In this document: in pieces, positions 33,331-44,947 of the stretch
Layout: every line of letters begins with the position of its first letter
How positions within the stretch are numbered: position 1 is the stretch's first letter
Assembly (NCBI GenBank): GCA_030847615.1
Contig: JAUMIR010000005.1
Location: 211,342,645-211,406,644, forward strand
Direction of reading: 5' to 3'
Length of the DNA stretch: 64,000 nt
DNA from: Gambelia wislizenii
Taxonomy: Eukaryota; Chordata; Lepidosauria; Squamata; Crotaphytidae
Translations under genes and position numbers: made by a program
Notes under the pieces: model-generated
The model's database searches: none
Seen by the model: only the letters and a program-made list of their open reading frames with translations
Told to the model about the DNA's origin: nothing

Positions 33331-35037
33331 TGATGTGTAACTGGTTTATGGACTTAAAAGAAAGCCCTGAAGTTGATGTACTTAAGCAATAACACTGATA
33401 CAGAATCACCTGGTATTGCTCAGTGGTGGTGGTATTATTGTTGCTATTATTATTGTTATTTATAGAGCTATCAGTGTACATGGCCAGTTTACAATGACCA
33501 GTTTACAATTGTTAATTTTGACAGCTGTATGTTCCTACCAAGCAAAATATAGCTAATTTGCCACATAGGACTGCCCAGCAGATGCTCAGTAATCATGATT
33601 TTACTGCAAGAATGAGACTATGAAAATATAGTGATAGTAAAGAACATGGCAGGACACATCAAATAGTCTTCATTTGACTTGAAGTGCCAGTGATTCAAAT
33701 CCTTCCTTTTAATTTTAAAGCATAAAGGCTAGCATCCAGTTCAGGGCCAATCTACCATTAAAATAAGTGAAGTGAGTGTTTCAAATAGCAGATGCTGGAA
33801 GGCAGCAGAGGTAGCCAGTTCTTTTCAGGAATTCTCAATCTGTTCCCTTCTGATAGAGGAAAGTGTTGTATGGCACCAACCACATGTCATCAGTTGTGGC
33901 TGGTGACTTCATTATCATGGGGACAATGATGTGCTCCAGGATTTAGTCTAACATTACAAGGTGCTACTGAAGGCACTGAACCTTAACCCCCAAATAGGTT
34001 CAGCATCTTGAGCAACACTAATATATGGACTAAAACACAGAGTGCCTCAATCACTCCATTTATATGGGAGCCACCAGTTGCCACTAGATGTGATCCCATA
34101 TGGAGACATACCAGCCAGCCAAGTCAGTTTTCTATATTGTCTGAGAGGGGGCATCATCTTATCCTCCACCTCAGCCAAAAGTTCTGGACCCTCACCAGGT
34201 TTCAGAGACACCAGTTCATGCACAGAAAATGCTTCCATGTACATATAAAGGTGGCCAGATTTCCTTTGGGTAGCATCCCCTTTTGCACCATCATGGAATA
34301 ATCCTCTGGAGAGCCCCTTCATTTTTTGGGGGAGGGGGGAGAGGAGAGGGTATAAGAGGCTGCAAGAAAGTCCCATGTACATATGGAAAAGAAATGTAAA
34401 TCTTCACTTTTTTCCCCCTTCTAGGCAACACCAAAGGATCGAAACAGTTATTTCCCTACTGGGCAACATTAGACAATTTTTGCATGTATGTTAGTTTAGT
34501 ATTTGAAGAGTTTATTGGGAAAAGCTCATTGCATAGAAAACTGGCTTTTATGCAAAGCCATATTATTGTGCAAAAATCATGTGTGTGTGTGTGTGTGTAT
34601 GTGTGTGTGCACGTGCAATGAATTTTTCACAAGTAAGTCCTGAAATGCCAAAAGTCATTGTAATCGGGCAGCACTTACAATGCGAACTGCCACAGAGGCA
34701 TGTGTGGTGACTGAGGCTGTCTCCCCATCCAAGCACTGTGTTGTTCCTAGCCGGGGTAGCACTTCAAAAGTCTGAGCCCCAAACAAGTGGAGGAGGAAGA
34801 GAAAGATGGGAGAGGAACAGACAAGAGCCAAAATGGGTGACTTAGAGAGCAGCAAAGCTGACCGCTGCTTAGAAGACAGAACAACTATGTTGACAGCATT
34901 TTTAAGAGGGGAGCTTCCTCTGAATTTGTCCTGTTATGGGAGGAGCATCCTCCCTTCCCAGGGTAAAGTAAATCAAGATATGCCTACTGAGGCAACCCAA
35001 CCCCAAGCTGGGCTGGTGGGCAGGAGGTGAGTAGTTT
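33331..35037. other. Long stretch without genes, one hAT scrap
   Basis: At about 33741-33805 a hAT-like left end is visible (CAGGGCCAATCTACC, then AAGTGAAGTGAG), with no partner found. A (GT)n tract lies at about 34579-34612. The rest is unique and nothing coding was seen. Confidence 0.45.
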
Positions 35038-35201
35038 CGATTGGCTCCATTACAGCTCCATTCACTCCTGGGCTACCTGAATGACAGGCGTGGAGGTAAG
35101 TGTGATGGGGAGGGTGACTGTGGCATGACAGGGATGGGACAGGGGTGGGAGTGGAGATTGTGGGACAAGAACACTTTTTGTGTTCCTGTCTGATAATCTC
35201 C
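35038..35201 (-). mobile_element. One end of a GGAGATTATC MITE
   Basis: On the minus strand it begins GGAGATTATCAGACAGGAAC and continues as the left part of the 44663 element (CACAATCTCCACTCCC, then CACTTACCTCCACGCC). The other half is missing. The conserved AGGTAAGT stands at about 35093. Confidence 0.75.
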
Positions 35202-35225
35202 ATAGTTTTTTCAACATTTATTTAT

Positions 35226-35260
35226 TGACTGACTGACTGACTGACTGACTGACTGACTGA
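35226..35260. repeat. (TGAC)n microsatellite
   Basis: Nearly nine TGAC units without interruption, preceded by TTTATTTAT. Confidence 0.96.
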
Positions 35261-35557
35261 AGTTCTTCATTTGGACCAAAGACACACACACACAAAATCT
35301 GTTACTGGCCTTGGTCTAACTTACTAAAATAGATTGCTCTGTAGAATATAGTATAAGATAGCACTGACCAAAAAATTAAGAAAGGTAGAGTTCTGTGACA
35401 CCCATTCAGTACCCTATATATTTTCCAACCATTTAAAACAAAATAAAACACAATTCCTAAACAATGTGCAATACACCTTTGAAAAAAAGGCATAGTATGA
35501 AGAAAGCAGCCTCCTGTATATATTATCACTCCAATAATTGGAATGGATACCTTTCAG

Positions 35558-35620
35558 AGGTTATTAAAACTCATGTCATAATAACTATGTTAGGCTTTAA
35601 GGTGCCACCAGACTCTGTGG
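35558..35620 (+). repeat. Tail of a Penelope-like terminal repeat
   Basis: Reads AAAACTCATGTCATAATAAC, then GTTAGGCTTTAAGGTGCCAC, the same tail as the copy at 8085 in opposite orientation. The fold-back element at 35626 follows almost directly, so it probably inserted beside this tail. Confidence 0.5.
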
Positions 35621-35625
35621 AATAT

Positions 35626-35966
35626 GGATATTTTCAGACACGTCTTACCATGCTAGAAGCTTGCAGGAGAGCTTCGGCGCTGCCGCGCAGCAGGAACTCC
35701 ATTTCAGACACCACCATCCCTCTGGTGAAATTGTCTGTGTCACTTCCGTGTAGGATTGAAGCTGGCCACACCATATTTCGCCAGATTTTATTCACAAAAG
35801 TTGTCCGTGAATAAAATATGGCGCGGCTGGCTTCAATCCTACACAGAATTGATACAGATGATTTCGCCAGAGGGACGGCGTTGTCTGAAATGGGCTCCCT
35901 GCCACATGACAGTGCCAAAGCTTTCCCGCAAGCTTCTAGCATGGTAAGACATGTCTGAAAATGTCC
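35626..35966. mobile_element. Fold-back MITE of the GGAxxTTTTC group
   Basis: The 341-bp element folds on itself. Left end GGATATTTTCAGACACGTC; right end, on the minus strand, GGACATTTTCAGACATGTC. Matching blocks follow in both arms: CTTACCATGCTAGAAGC, CCATTTCAGACA, and TGTAGGATTGAAGC. The centre is TTTTATTCACAAAAG and its complement. The flanks are TAT and TAC, a possible mutated 3-bp duplication. CpG-rich patches in the arms contrast with the AT-rich surroundings. No coding capacity. Confidence 0.85.
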
Positions 35967-38743
35967 TACATGTAAAGACAGAATTTGTATTTAGAGTCCA
36001 ATAGATGAAAATTATCCCACTGCTGCCAGAGATCCAAAATATGCAGAATACGGTGACTAAATAGAGCTATCCCAGGATTAATTTATAAGCACAAATGAAA
36101 TAGCAATCTGCACCATAACTAGTGAACAATGTAATTAGCTGGGAAATGTGGGTATTTTAAGCCAAATGTCTGTCAAAAAAAACCCAGCCTGACTCACCTG
36201 TTTGATCTGCTGGCAATTTATAAGAATCACTTGTATCTCAGTTAGCCAAATAATTTTTTTCTCTCTCTCCTGGGATTGCTTTGGGCAAGCTTTTTCCATG
36301 TGGGAGGAAATGAGTTAGAAAAACATCAGTGAAACTTCAAAGCTGCAGCTTAAGGTGATCTTTCACTTTCTTGAACTACAGGCTGTCTCTGCAGTTTAAG
36401 AACATGCTGTGTTCTTCTCATATAATTTGCCTTTTAGTCTTAGAACAAGGTCAAAAAATGGAAATCATACTGGAAGAGGGTAAAATGTTATGACAGGAAA
36501 AATGTAGTTAGGAATTAACCTGGCTCATACACAGTCTGAAGACTCTCTTTCATATTCAACTTCAATATTACCATGTACAGGCTTGTGAAATTGAATAAGA
36601 ACTCATGGTTTATATGTGCAGGGAACCTTTCATTTGTTATATTATATCTAGCAAATTAATTTTTAAAAGTAATTAGTTGCCACTATAGTTCTTAGGAGGG
36701 GAAAGATGATCATTGAGAGTTCCCATTTTGCAGGAGTTACTAAAATGTTTCCAAATTCAATCCCAGGCATGTAGCATAGAGGCCAAAAACCTTAATTATG
36801 ATTTCAATAATCCTTAATTTGAATTTCAGCTTTGCTATGGATCCTTTAGGTGTCCTTAGCCCAGCCACTGTCTCTTAGCCTCAATTCCCCAATCTGCATT
36901 GTGAGGATAGTAATATTGATCCACCTTTCAGAATTGCTATGAGAACTGTAACTGGATAATATACGCAATGGACTTGCATACTTAGGACAATTAAGTATGT
37001 TGTCCTAAATTCAACTCTTTAGTTCCAACTGTACATTGTTTCATTAAGAACTCAGTACAGTAAGTTCCATTGATTTGAATTATCTGCTCGAGCTGGGACT
37101 TACAATCCAATTTAGACAGTTACGGTAAGTTGTTGCTTTTGTCGTCATCTTCTTCATTCTCATCATCATCCCCTCCAGTTGAAGGGATCAGACAGCAGGT
37201 GATGGGAATGACTTCTTCCTAGGCCCTGGACAGCCACTGCCAGTTGAAGGAAACAATGCTATCTAGATTAGGGTTACCTGATCTCAGGGCCTGGTCTCTC
37301 TTCTCTGGTCCTTAGGATGGGAGGAAGGACTCCCAATGCTATATGAACACTTTGGAAGAATCTCATATTTTCATCTTTGGTGATGTGCAAGGTTTGGCAA
37401 GATATCAGCATCATAGATGTCACACTGTGGCTGAATCCACACAAGGGCTATATCACCACCCTGGTTTGACTCCGTTAAAAATGCACCCATTTTAATCCAA
37501 ACTCAAATTGGTCTTGAAATCCACACATTTCCCCTACTGAAAGTCGACTTGGTACAAAAGGGCACTTCTGGCATGTCCGTACGTTCACTGTGTCAGATTA
37601 TTTTAGGTCACCTGACTTCAGTGACTGTGCTTTTTTTTCCTTCTAGGCATGCATGGAAACGTATGTATATCTGCATATCAACACCAAACAATAACTGTTC
37701 TTGTTTTCTTGTCAATATTACCACCTACCTGCATTCTCATTGGATGGCTCCCCACATCCTCTTCCCTACTCCTGACCCAGTGAGGGAGGAGGGAGGGAGG
37801 GTAATTTAAATGCTGCAGCCTATACGTCTAGAGGTTTAGTATGCTATAGGGAAATGAAAAGGGATGGAGGCAGCCATACCTCTGAAAGCTGTCTAACCAT
37901 AAGAGGGAATATGTTGAGGAGGATGAGAGTTGGGGAGCAGAAGAGCTGTGTAATCAAATAGCTTCTTCTCATGTGGGGGAGGGCCTGGGGAGACTTTCTT
38001 GTCTGGCCACTAGCTGGGTAAGATCACATCAAATCAGATCCCAAAGAGTATTATAGGGCAGCTCAGCTTCTCCCAAACCGTGAGAAGGTGTTTAATTCTC
38101 CCAACAGTCAGACACACACACATGCACATACACACAAACAGAGACTGGGTGGTTCATGGATTTTCAGGGTGGACAGAGAGAGCAGGATGTGGGGAAGGAA
38201 CAAGTAGAGAGCCGGAGCAGGCGATATGGTGTTGGCAGCAGGAAGAGGGTAAGGACATTCTCCCCCTTCATTTGTCTCCCCAGAAACAAAAATGGTTGTG
38301 CCTACACCAACCTACACCAACCTGCTTCCTCCAACTCAGGAAGTTCATTTGAAATCTTTATATTGTTTTAGATAGCCAACAATATGTTCGTTTAACAAAT
38401 CTTATCTGTTGTGGACTCATCATCATTTGCTGAATCCAGGGAAGACAAACTTTATGCATCCTTACTAAATGTCCAGCAGGCAGCCAAGACTGAGCGTTGG
38501 TCCTTAAAACCATGCTTGGTATTGGGGTCTCTTTTAGCGATGTCCTTTTTGCAACTTAAAAAAAAACACATAGTTTTAATATGTTTTTAATTAATGCCTT
38601 TACCTGTTGGGCATTGCCTCGGGTGGTCTGAGAGATGATAATGAAATAGTTTTGATACTAAATGGAGAAATAAAGATTATCTTATCTATACATTTGCATA
38701 GGAAACCAAAACCACATGGAAAGGCTGAAGAATAGTGAAAGTC
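35967..38743. other. Long stretch without genes
   Basis: Unique sequence. A CCTG/GGAGG-rich patch near 37770-37800, a CA-rich run near 38110-38140 and a hAT-like phrase (TGGCTGAATCCACACAAGGG) near 37430 without a partner are the only structures noticed. Confidence 0.45.
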
Positions 38744-38746
38744 TTA

Positions 38747-39074
38747 GGACTTTTTCGGACACAAAGAAAGTAATGCAAGCAGCCTCGTCAGCTTGCGAGG
38801 CTGCTGCGCTGCAGAGCGTCCCTTTCGTATGACGCTCGCCCCTGCCGGTACTGTTGCGGTACTGTGGGGAGAGTTGAGCATCATATTTTGTCATTTTTTA
38901 CTCACGATCAACTTTCGTGAGTAAAAAACGATGAAATATGACGCTCAACTCTCCCCGCGGTACCGCAACAGTACCGGCAGGGGCGAACGTCATACGAAAG
39001 GGACGCTTTGCAGCGCAGCAGCCTCGCAAGCTGACGAGGCTTCTTGCGTTATTTTTCAGCGTCCGAAAAAGTCC
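38747..39074. mobile_element. Long fold-back MITE, TSD TTA
   Basis: A 328-bp, nearly perfect hairpin. Both ends read GGACTTTTTCGGAC on their own strand, and TTA stands directly outside each (38744-38746, 39075-39077). Arm blocks match throughout: GCAGCCTCGTCAGCTTGCGA, GCTGCTGCGCTGCA, CGTCCCTTTCGTATGACG, GCCGGTACTGTTGCGGTAC and TTGAGC/GTCATATTT-like sequence. The centre is TTTTTTACTCACGA with its complement. The arms are rich in CpG. A TWA-type 3-bp duplication recalls PIF/Harbinger elements, but the ends are not the classical ones. Shorter relative at 22430. Confidence 0.92.
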
Positions 39075-39292
39075 TTAATATATGAGAAATCATTGCAGTG
39101 AACTTGGTGAAGGGCATCTCTTAGTCTATGCAGGACAAACTCAGTGGCCAGAAAGGAAGGAGTGGGGGTGTAATTCTATTCTGAAGTTATTCTAATCTAG
39201 TCTAAAGTTCTATTACTGTTAGCAACCTTTACATGCCTATACTCACTAATTCCTAGGTCACATGTTATTCTCTAACAATTCAGGCATCTCAT

Positions 39293-39327
39293 TCATATAT
39301 ATGTATATATGTATGTATATATGTATG

Positions 39328-39374
<47 letters not shown>
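39293..39374. repeat. Compound (AT)n / (ATGT)n microsatellite
   Basis: Alternating TATATATG and TATGTATA units pass into a pure AT run of about 30 bp. Confidence 0.96.
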
Positions 39375-39377
<3 letters not shown>

Positions 39378-39554
39378 TTTTTTGCTTTACCACACCTCTC
39401 TTCCTGCAACACTCTAACCTGAAGCAATTTTCTCTTCCCTTTCTCTCTGCTATTAGACTATGTATTTGTTTATGCACAATTAATGTGTAAGTAAAGCTAC
39501 TTTTCTGTGTTTACAAAGAAGATTAAACTTATTCTCATTCTCTGCTTAGACTTT

Positions 39555-39884
39555 GGACTTTTTCAAACGCCTCTTACTGCATAAGCAGCCTCCGGAGCTG
39601 TAACGAGGCTGCTGCGCAGCAAGGGGTCCATTTTGGACGACGGCGTTTCTCTCTCGGCGTTGTCCGGGACTGTTGTGGCTAGCATTGAAGGCGGCCGTAC
39701 TATTTTTCACTCACGGAAGTTTCCTTGAGTAAAAAATAGCGCGGCCGCCTTCAATGCTAGCCACAACTTTCATGGACGACACCGAGAGAGAAACGGTGTC
39801 GTCCAAAATGGACCCCTTGCTGCACAACAGCCTCATTACTGCTCCAGAGGCTACTTGCGAGGTAAGAGGGGTCTGAAAAAGACC
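39555..39884. mobile_element. Long fold-back MITE, TSD TTT
   Basis: A 330-bp hairpin. Ends GGACTTTTTCAAACGCCTC and, on the minus strand, GGTCTTTTTCAGACCCCTC, flanked by TTT on both sides (39552-39554, 39885-39887). Arms share GAGGCTGCTG-like, GCAAGGGGTCCATTTTGGAC, GTTTCTCTCTCGG-like and TTGAAGGCGGCCG blocks. The centre TATTTTTCACTCACGGAAG pairs with CTTGAGTAAAAAATA. The layout follows the 38747 element, but most arm sequence differs. Confidence 0.9.
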
Positions 39885-40120
39885 TTTGTATGGGGAAGGA
39901 CTGGCTGTTGTTCAGCTTTTGCTTTATTAGTTTGATTGCTCTCTTTGGGAGATCCACTATTGTCTCTCACATTTCCCAACAAGTACAACAATAGGTTATT
40001 CAGTTCATGCTTTCCAGATCAATACACAAAGTGGAATACAATTATCTTTCAGCTTTTGAATTTTGCAGCAAAGTATTCTGAACAAAAAGAAAATCCCTGT
40101 ATTGTGAAAAAATCCATGTT

Positions 40121-40284
40121 CAGGTTGACCCCTGTATCCACGGATTCTCTATCCATGGTTTCACTTATCTATATCTGAATAAATATGTTCTCTCTAAGCA
40201 TTTCTTGGTCCTCCAGTGTGATTCTATGTGATTCTATGGTCAACTTTCAGCATTCATCTCACTGGAAATAATAGGGGTCAACCT
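40121..40284. mobile_element. Short pogo-like MITE
   Basis: Ends CAGGTTGACCCCTGTATCC and, on the minus strand, CAGGTTGACCCCTATTA. The inside has CTATCCATGGTTTCACTTAT, a Tigger-type phrase. Clean TA duplication not seen on the left (TT), TA on the right. Confidence 0.7.
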
Positions 40285-41825
40285 GTATTCATGAGGGGAA
40301 AAATACAACACAGCATTATATTCAGTAAAACTCACAAGGATGCCTAGATTAGGCAGACTTGACAAAAATGGATATGTTAGGAAGAACATGTACAACATGC
40401 ATCATTTTTTTTCATGCAGACATTTTTAAAAAACTGCAGACTGATGCAAGAAGGGGGTAGAGCAAACTTAAGATGGGAACAGCAATAAACATGAGAAATC
40501 ATTATTTGTGCTTCTTTAGTAACCATTGTCTTACTTCCTTGGAGGAGTCAGAATTCTCCCTGAAACTGTCAAGCCTGATCTGAGAATAGGCAGAATGAAA
40601 TAATGTGTAACACAAACAACCCATAAACAATTCCCCAATGATTATTTTTGAACTCCTTGGAAATATACCAGCTTCCCCCTCACTCGTATAAAATTATCAG
40701 TGTGGGGGAAAATATCCATTGCACTCACCATATGAAGAGTTTGGGGTTATTTATCAATGATCTATTAAAATGTAGTTGAGTGCTCAGGCCGTAATGTTGG
40801 GTGACCCAATTTCAAAACCTAATTTAATCATGACATTTGCAAAATGGCTTTAGGGAAGTTACTATCCGCCAGTCAAACCAACTTTTTTTAAAAAAAATAC
40901 ATTATCTGTATAGAACAGACTTCACATTTAGACAAAACATTGTCTTGCTGAAAACAGTAAAACTCTAAACCAGATTCCTCCAGACCAATAGCTGATCTCT
41001 TAACTGAACTACTTTGAAAAGCTGCATGTCATATGCCTTATAAACAAGGATTTCCAAAAGAATCCCTATTGCCAACAATTTTCAAACAATGTATGTTTTG
41101 AGTCAGTTTTTCTATCAGTGCCAATTCTAGGTATTGCCTAATCTTTTGCTCATTATGAGTCTGCCATGTTCTTTCCAATGTATACTAAGTTCAGTTCTAA
41201 TTGCTGCTGAACACTAATTAGAATACATATGTAATAGGCGTTCATGGACTCAAAAAAAAAACCCCAAAAACATTAGAGGGGGTTTTCTATTATGAATAAG
41301 CTAATTCATTATTTGGGATATTTTATGCAGCACTTGATTCCTGAATTTAAAAAATACCAGACATACAGTCCATATATGAATGGTTTCCTTCTTCAATGCA
41401 CCCAGATCAGCAATTTGGTGATGGTATTCATTTAAACCAATGGTTCTTAAGAGAGCCACTTATTCATCATTTTGAAGTAGATTTCTTTATATTGTACTAT
41501 TACATTTCTAACGGTGGAAAATGCCTCATCTTAAGGGAAAACATTTCTCCCCCTCAATCAACCCTTTTAATCAACATAAAAGAGACTTCTGTCCTTTTAT
41601 GTTTTTATGCATTTATTGTTTGAGTGGAGATGTTCAAACAAGGTAAGAGAGCACAGGCTACTCTCCTAATAAACAGAATGTTGGCAAATTACCAAAATTG
41701 TCCCTTTTTGAAACCACACAGTTGGCAGATTTTGCAGCTTTGCCACTAAAGTGGCCTGACCCATAGACTTATCTGTAGAATCAAGCTATCCAGTACAGAG
41801 GACACCTTGTTTTCTCCATCACTAA
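40285..41825. other. Long stretch without genes
   Basis: Unique AT-rich DNA; nothing recognised. Confidence 0.45.
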
Positions 41826-41827
41826 TA

Positions 41828-42091
41828 CAGTAGGATCACCGTATCCACAGGGGATTGGTTCCAGGCCCCCCTGTGGATACCAAAAACTGTGGATAACAGT
41901 GAATGCCATTGAAAATAGTGGGACTTCCTGTTTAAAATACCATAGTATTGCCTTGGATGACCTAGAAAACATATAGAGTAGATGCCTCTCTAAGCATTCT
42001 CTAGGAAAACTCTATGGTAGGTGTGCTGTTTTGTGTCCTTTGGATAACCGAATCAGTGGATAATGAATCAGTGGATATGGGGGTCCTACTC
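41828..42091. mobile_element. pogo/Tigger-like MITE, TA duplication
   Basis: Ends CAGTAGGATCACCGTATCC and, on the minus strand, GAGTAGGACCCCCATATCC, with TA outside both. The interior repeats GTGGATACC, GTGGATAA and CAGTGGATA motifs. 264 bp, non-coding. Confidence 0.8.
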
Positions 42092-42230
42092 TATTGCATT
42101 ACCTAACTTCCCAAAGGAAGAACAGTCCAGGAGAAGGAATAAAGAGAGGATCTAAAAAATTTCACCCAGGGTTATTCCAACTGACAGTACTTAAGCAAAA
42201 AGGACTAGATACACGTTTCTAGAATCTATT

Positions 42231-42596
42231 AGAATCATAGAATTGCAGAGTTGGAAGAGACCACAAGGGCCATTCAGTCCAACCCCTTGCCAAGCAGGAA
42301 ATCACGATCATAGCATCCCCGATAGACGGCCATCCAGCCTCTGTTTGAAGACCTCCAAGGAAGGAGACCCCACCACGCTCCAAGGGAATGTGTTCCACTG
42401 CCGAACAGCTGTTACTGTCAAAACGTTCCTCCCATTGTTGAGGTGGAATCTCTGTTCCTGGAGCTTGCATCCATTGCTCCGTGTTCCAGTCTCTGGAGCA
42501 GCAGAAAACAAGTTTGCTCCATCCTCAACGTGACACCCCTTCAAATACTTAAACAGCGCTATCATATCACCGCTTAACCATCTTTTCCCCAGGCTA
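42231..42596 (-). mobile_element. CR1 3' end fragment
   Basis: Minus-strand CR1 with tail at the left (AATCATAGAATTGCAG) and the C-terminal frame MIALFKYLKGCH and following residues, close to the 318-2855 frame. Truncated near 42596. Confidence 0.92.
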
Positions 42597-42652
42597 TTAG
42601 GCTATTAGAAAACATTAAAAATGGAACGATAAACTGATACTGTAAAGGTTCC

Positions 42653-43480
42653 CATAAAAGAGAATAGACAGTACAATGGCTCTATACACACTGATTTTTG
42701 TGCTTCGCCTCAGGTTTTTATTACTCCAAACTCTTTTGTAAAGTCTTCCAAATGTGCTATATGCCTTTGCTATTCTTTGACCGATCTCTGTCAATCTTGG
42801 CATCTGAGGAGATGATGCGTCCCAGGTAGGTGACCTGCTGAACGGACTTAAGCACAGATTTGCCAATGACAATGTGGTCCTGTGCTGGTAAAGAACTTCC
42901 ATTTCTATCACCACCACTTATGACTCCTCAAACGCTTTCATCAGCACTGTATGTGCACAGTCCTAAATATACACTGGACTGACTATGTGACAAATGTTGC
43001 TGTCCTTGAGCAAGCAGGGATCACCAGCATTGAGGCCATGATATTGAGAACACAGCTGTGCTGGGCAGGGCACATTTCTAGGAAGGAGAACCATTGCCTC
43101 CCAAAAATACTACTCTACGGTGAACTCGCCACGGGTCAGCATAAGAGGGGCGCTCCAAAAAAGCGATACAACGACTCCCTGAAGCAACATCTCAGGCTCG
43201 GCCAAATTGATCACCAACAATGGTCCACCCTGGCCTCACATTGGGAGGCATGGAGACGCACTATCCACAATGCTGCAGCCTTATTTGAGAACTCACGCCA
43301 AGCAAGTCTTGAAGAGAAATGACAACGCAGAAAGAATCACAACCCGGAAACATCACCCAAGGAGACCTTCTGCAACCGGACTTCTTTATCTTGGATTGGC
43401 CTTTTTAGTCATCAGCGTGCTTGCAGAAAGCATGGGATGAGTCCTTCCTGAATCTTCATTTGCGAAGAAAAGCCAGAGAG
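42653..43480 (+). mobile_element. Zinc-finger LINE with 5' inversion, TSD AAAGGTTCC
   Basis: From about 42915 to 43480 the LINE runs on the plus strand through the C-terminal frame (LYGELATGQHKRGAPKK region) to the 3' end GCCAGAGAG. From 42653 to about 42912 an earlier piece of the same frame (KISVYRAIVLSIL region) lies on the minus strand. In the straight copy at 60700 these two pieces are adjacent in one orientation with about 33 bases between them that are missing here. AAAGGTTCC stands at 42644-42652 and 43481-43489. It is thus a single insertion with an inverted 5' part. Several stops and shifts show that it is dead. Confidence 0.92.
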
Positions 43481-43734
43481 AAAGGTTCCACCTACATCCA
43501 AGCAGTCAAAGTACCACTTCCAAATTATAAACTCATAGAACCATCAACTTGAAAAGTACTGCAGGGTCCAATCCCTTGCCATGTAGGAATATATAGCTAA
43601 AGGAGCCTGAGCCATGTTTAAATGCAATGCTCTGCCATGTTTTGCCTGATGCAATACTAAGGAGCATTTGGAAAATTAAAACAATATGGAAGATAATACT
43701 TTTGACAAAACATAAAACAAAATCCACAAAAGTG

Positions 43735-43860
43735 CAATGCCTTTATTGACCAACCAAAATGCACAAAACACATCGTGTACGCTTTCAAAACTGCACCGGC
43801 TTCTTCATCAGGTAAAAGGTGTTAAAAAAGAAAATACAGGAGAAGAAAAGTGATAGTGTT
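43735..43860 (-). repeat. Terminal repeat with CTGATGA...GAAAGC core (second family)
   Basis: On the minus strand CCTGATGAAGAAGCCGGTG is followed by CAGTTTTGAAAGCGTACACG, then GCATTTTGGTTGGTCAATAA and AGGCATTG. A second copy is at 45404. The class is probably a retroelement end; no frame is present. Confidence 0.55.
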
Positions 43861-43896
43861 AAAATCACAGGCCAACACTTTGTATCAGGTGTCTCT

Positions 43897-44340
43897 GGCC
43901 CCATCTAAACTATTGAAAAAAACCAACCCTCCCCCCCCCTAAAATCTGACCCGATAAGGTCACACTACGTGCAGCATTATCCCTGAATCTGGTACAATAA
44001 GACTACACATCGCATGGTCCAGACTGTATAGCCTAAAACCCACCCTAATCTAGGTTTTAAAAACTCACACTTCCAGAGTTTGCCTGAAACTCCAGGGAAC
44101 ACTGTAGCATAAACAGTGCATCTACCCTATATTTGTTTGGTGGAAGGAGGCAGGACACGCTCTGCCTGACAAACACCACCATTTTCCCCCTCCTTGTCAC
44201 TACTTCCAATATTGACTGGGAAGACATAGCCCTGGCTCTAGTTACTATTTCTGAAGTCCGAATGAGTGGCCAGCCTCACAATCATGTGATTAGCTGCCTC
44301 ATTCTGACCTCAATTGGAATTGCCCCTAGTGTAGACTTGC
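43897..44340. mobile_element. Possible hAT-like MITE
   Basis: Left end GGCCCCATCTAAACTATTG and right end, on the minus strand, GGGCAAGTCTACACTAGGGG. TCTCT occurs outside both ends (43892-43896, 44341-44345). The interior is non-coding. Confidence 0.45.
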
Positions 44341-44662
44341 CCTCTCTTGTCATTCAGTTGATATAGAGGGATCTCACTGTAGGCAGAGGCCACTCCCCTT
44401 CTTGGTTATGTAGGGACGAAGACAAAGGACAGTAAAAATTAAACTCCATTAGCAGCAGTAAAGTAATTCCTTTTGGGATTCAAGGTGTTTCTGTCTTTTG
44501 TGAAGCCACAAGCCTCTTTCTTAGGTAGAGAACATTGAATTTATCAAGAAGACTCTGTACTGTTACATCTGGAAAAACTTTTAGTTGCTCTATAGGTAAA
44601 ACTCAGGCAATTATATTCCAAAACAAAAAGTTTTTATCTTTATTGAACATAGAAATCTCAAA

Positions 44663-44915
44663 GGAGATTATCAGACAGGAACACAAAAAGCATTCATGTC
44701 CCACAATCTCCAGACCCATCCCTGTCCCGACACAATAACCCTCCCCATCAGACTTACCTTATCTTGCAAAGGCAGCCCAGGAATTAGGGCTCCGTTCACT
44801 TCCTGGACTGAAATCCTGCCCATTCTCATGAGAAGACACAAGCACAGGAAATTCAAAAAGAAAAAGAAAAATACACACACACAAAGTTAACAAAAGCACA
44901 TGCACACACCAAAAT

Positions 44916-44947
<32 letters not shown>

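Noticed and set aside
39293..39374. Possible CRISPR-like or array structure
   Set aside because: It is a plain compound AT/ATGT microsatellite without spacers.
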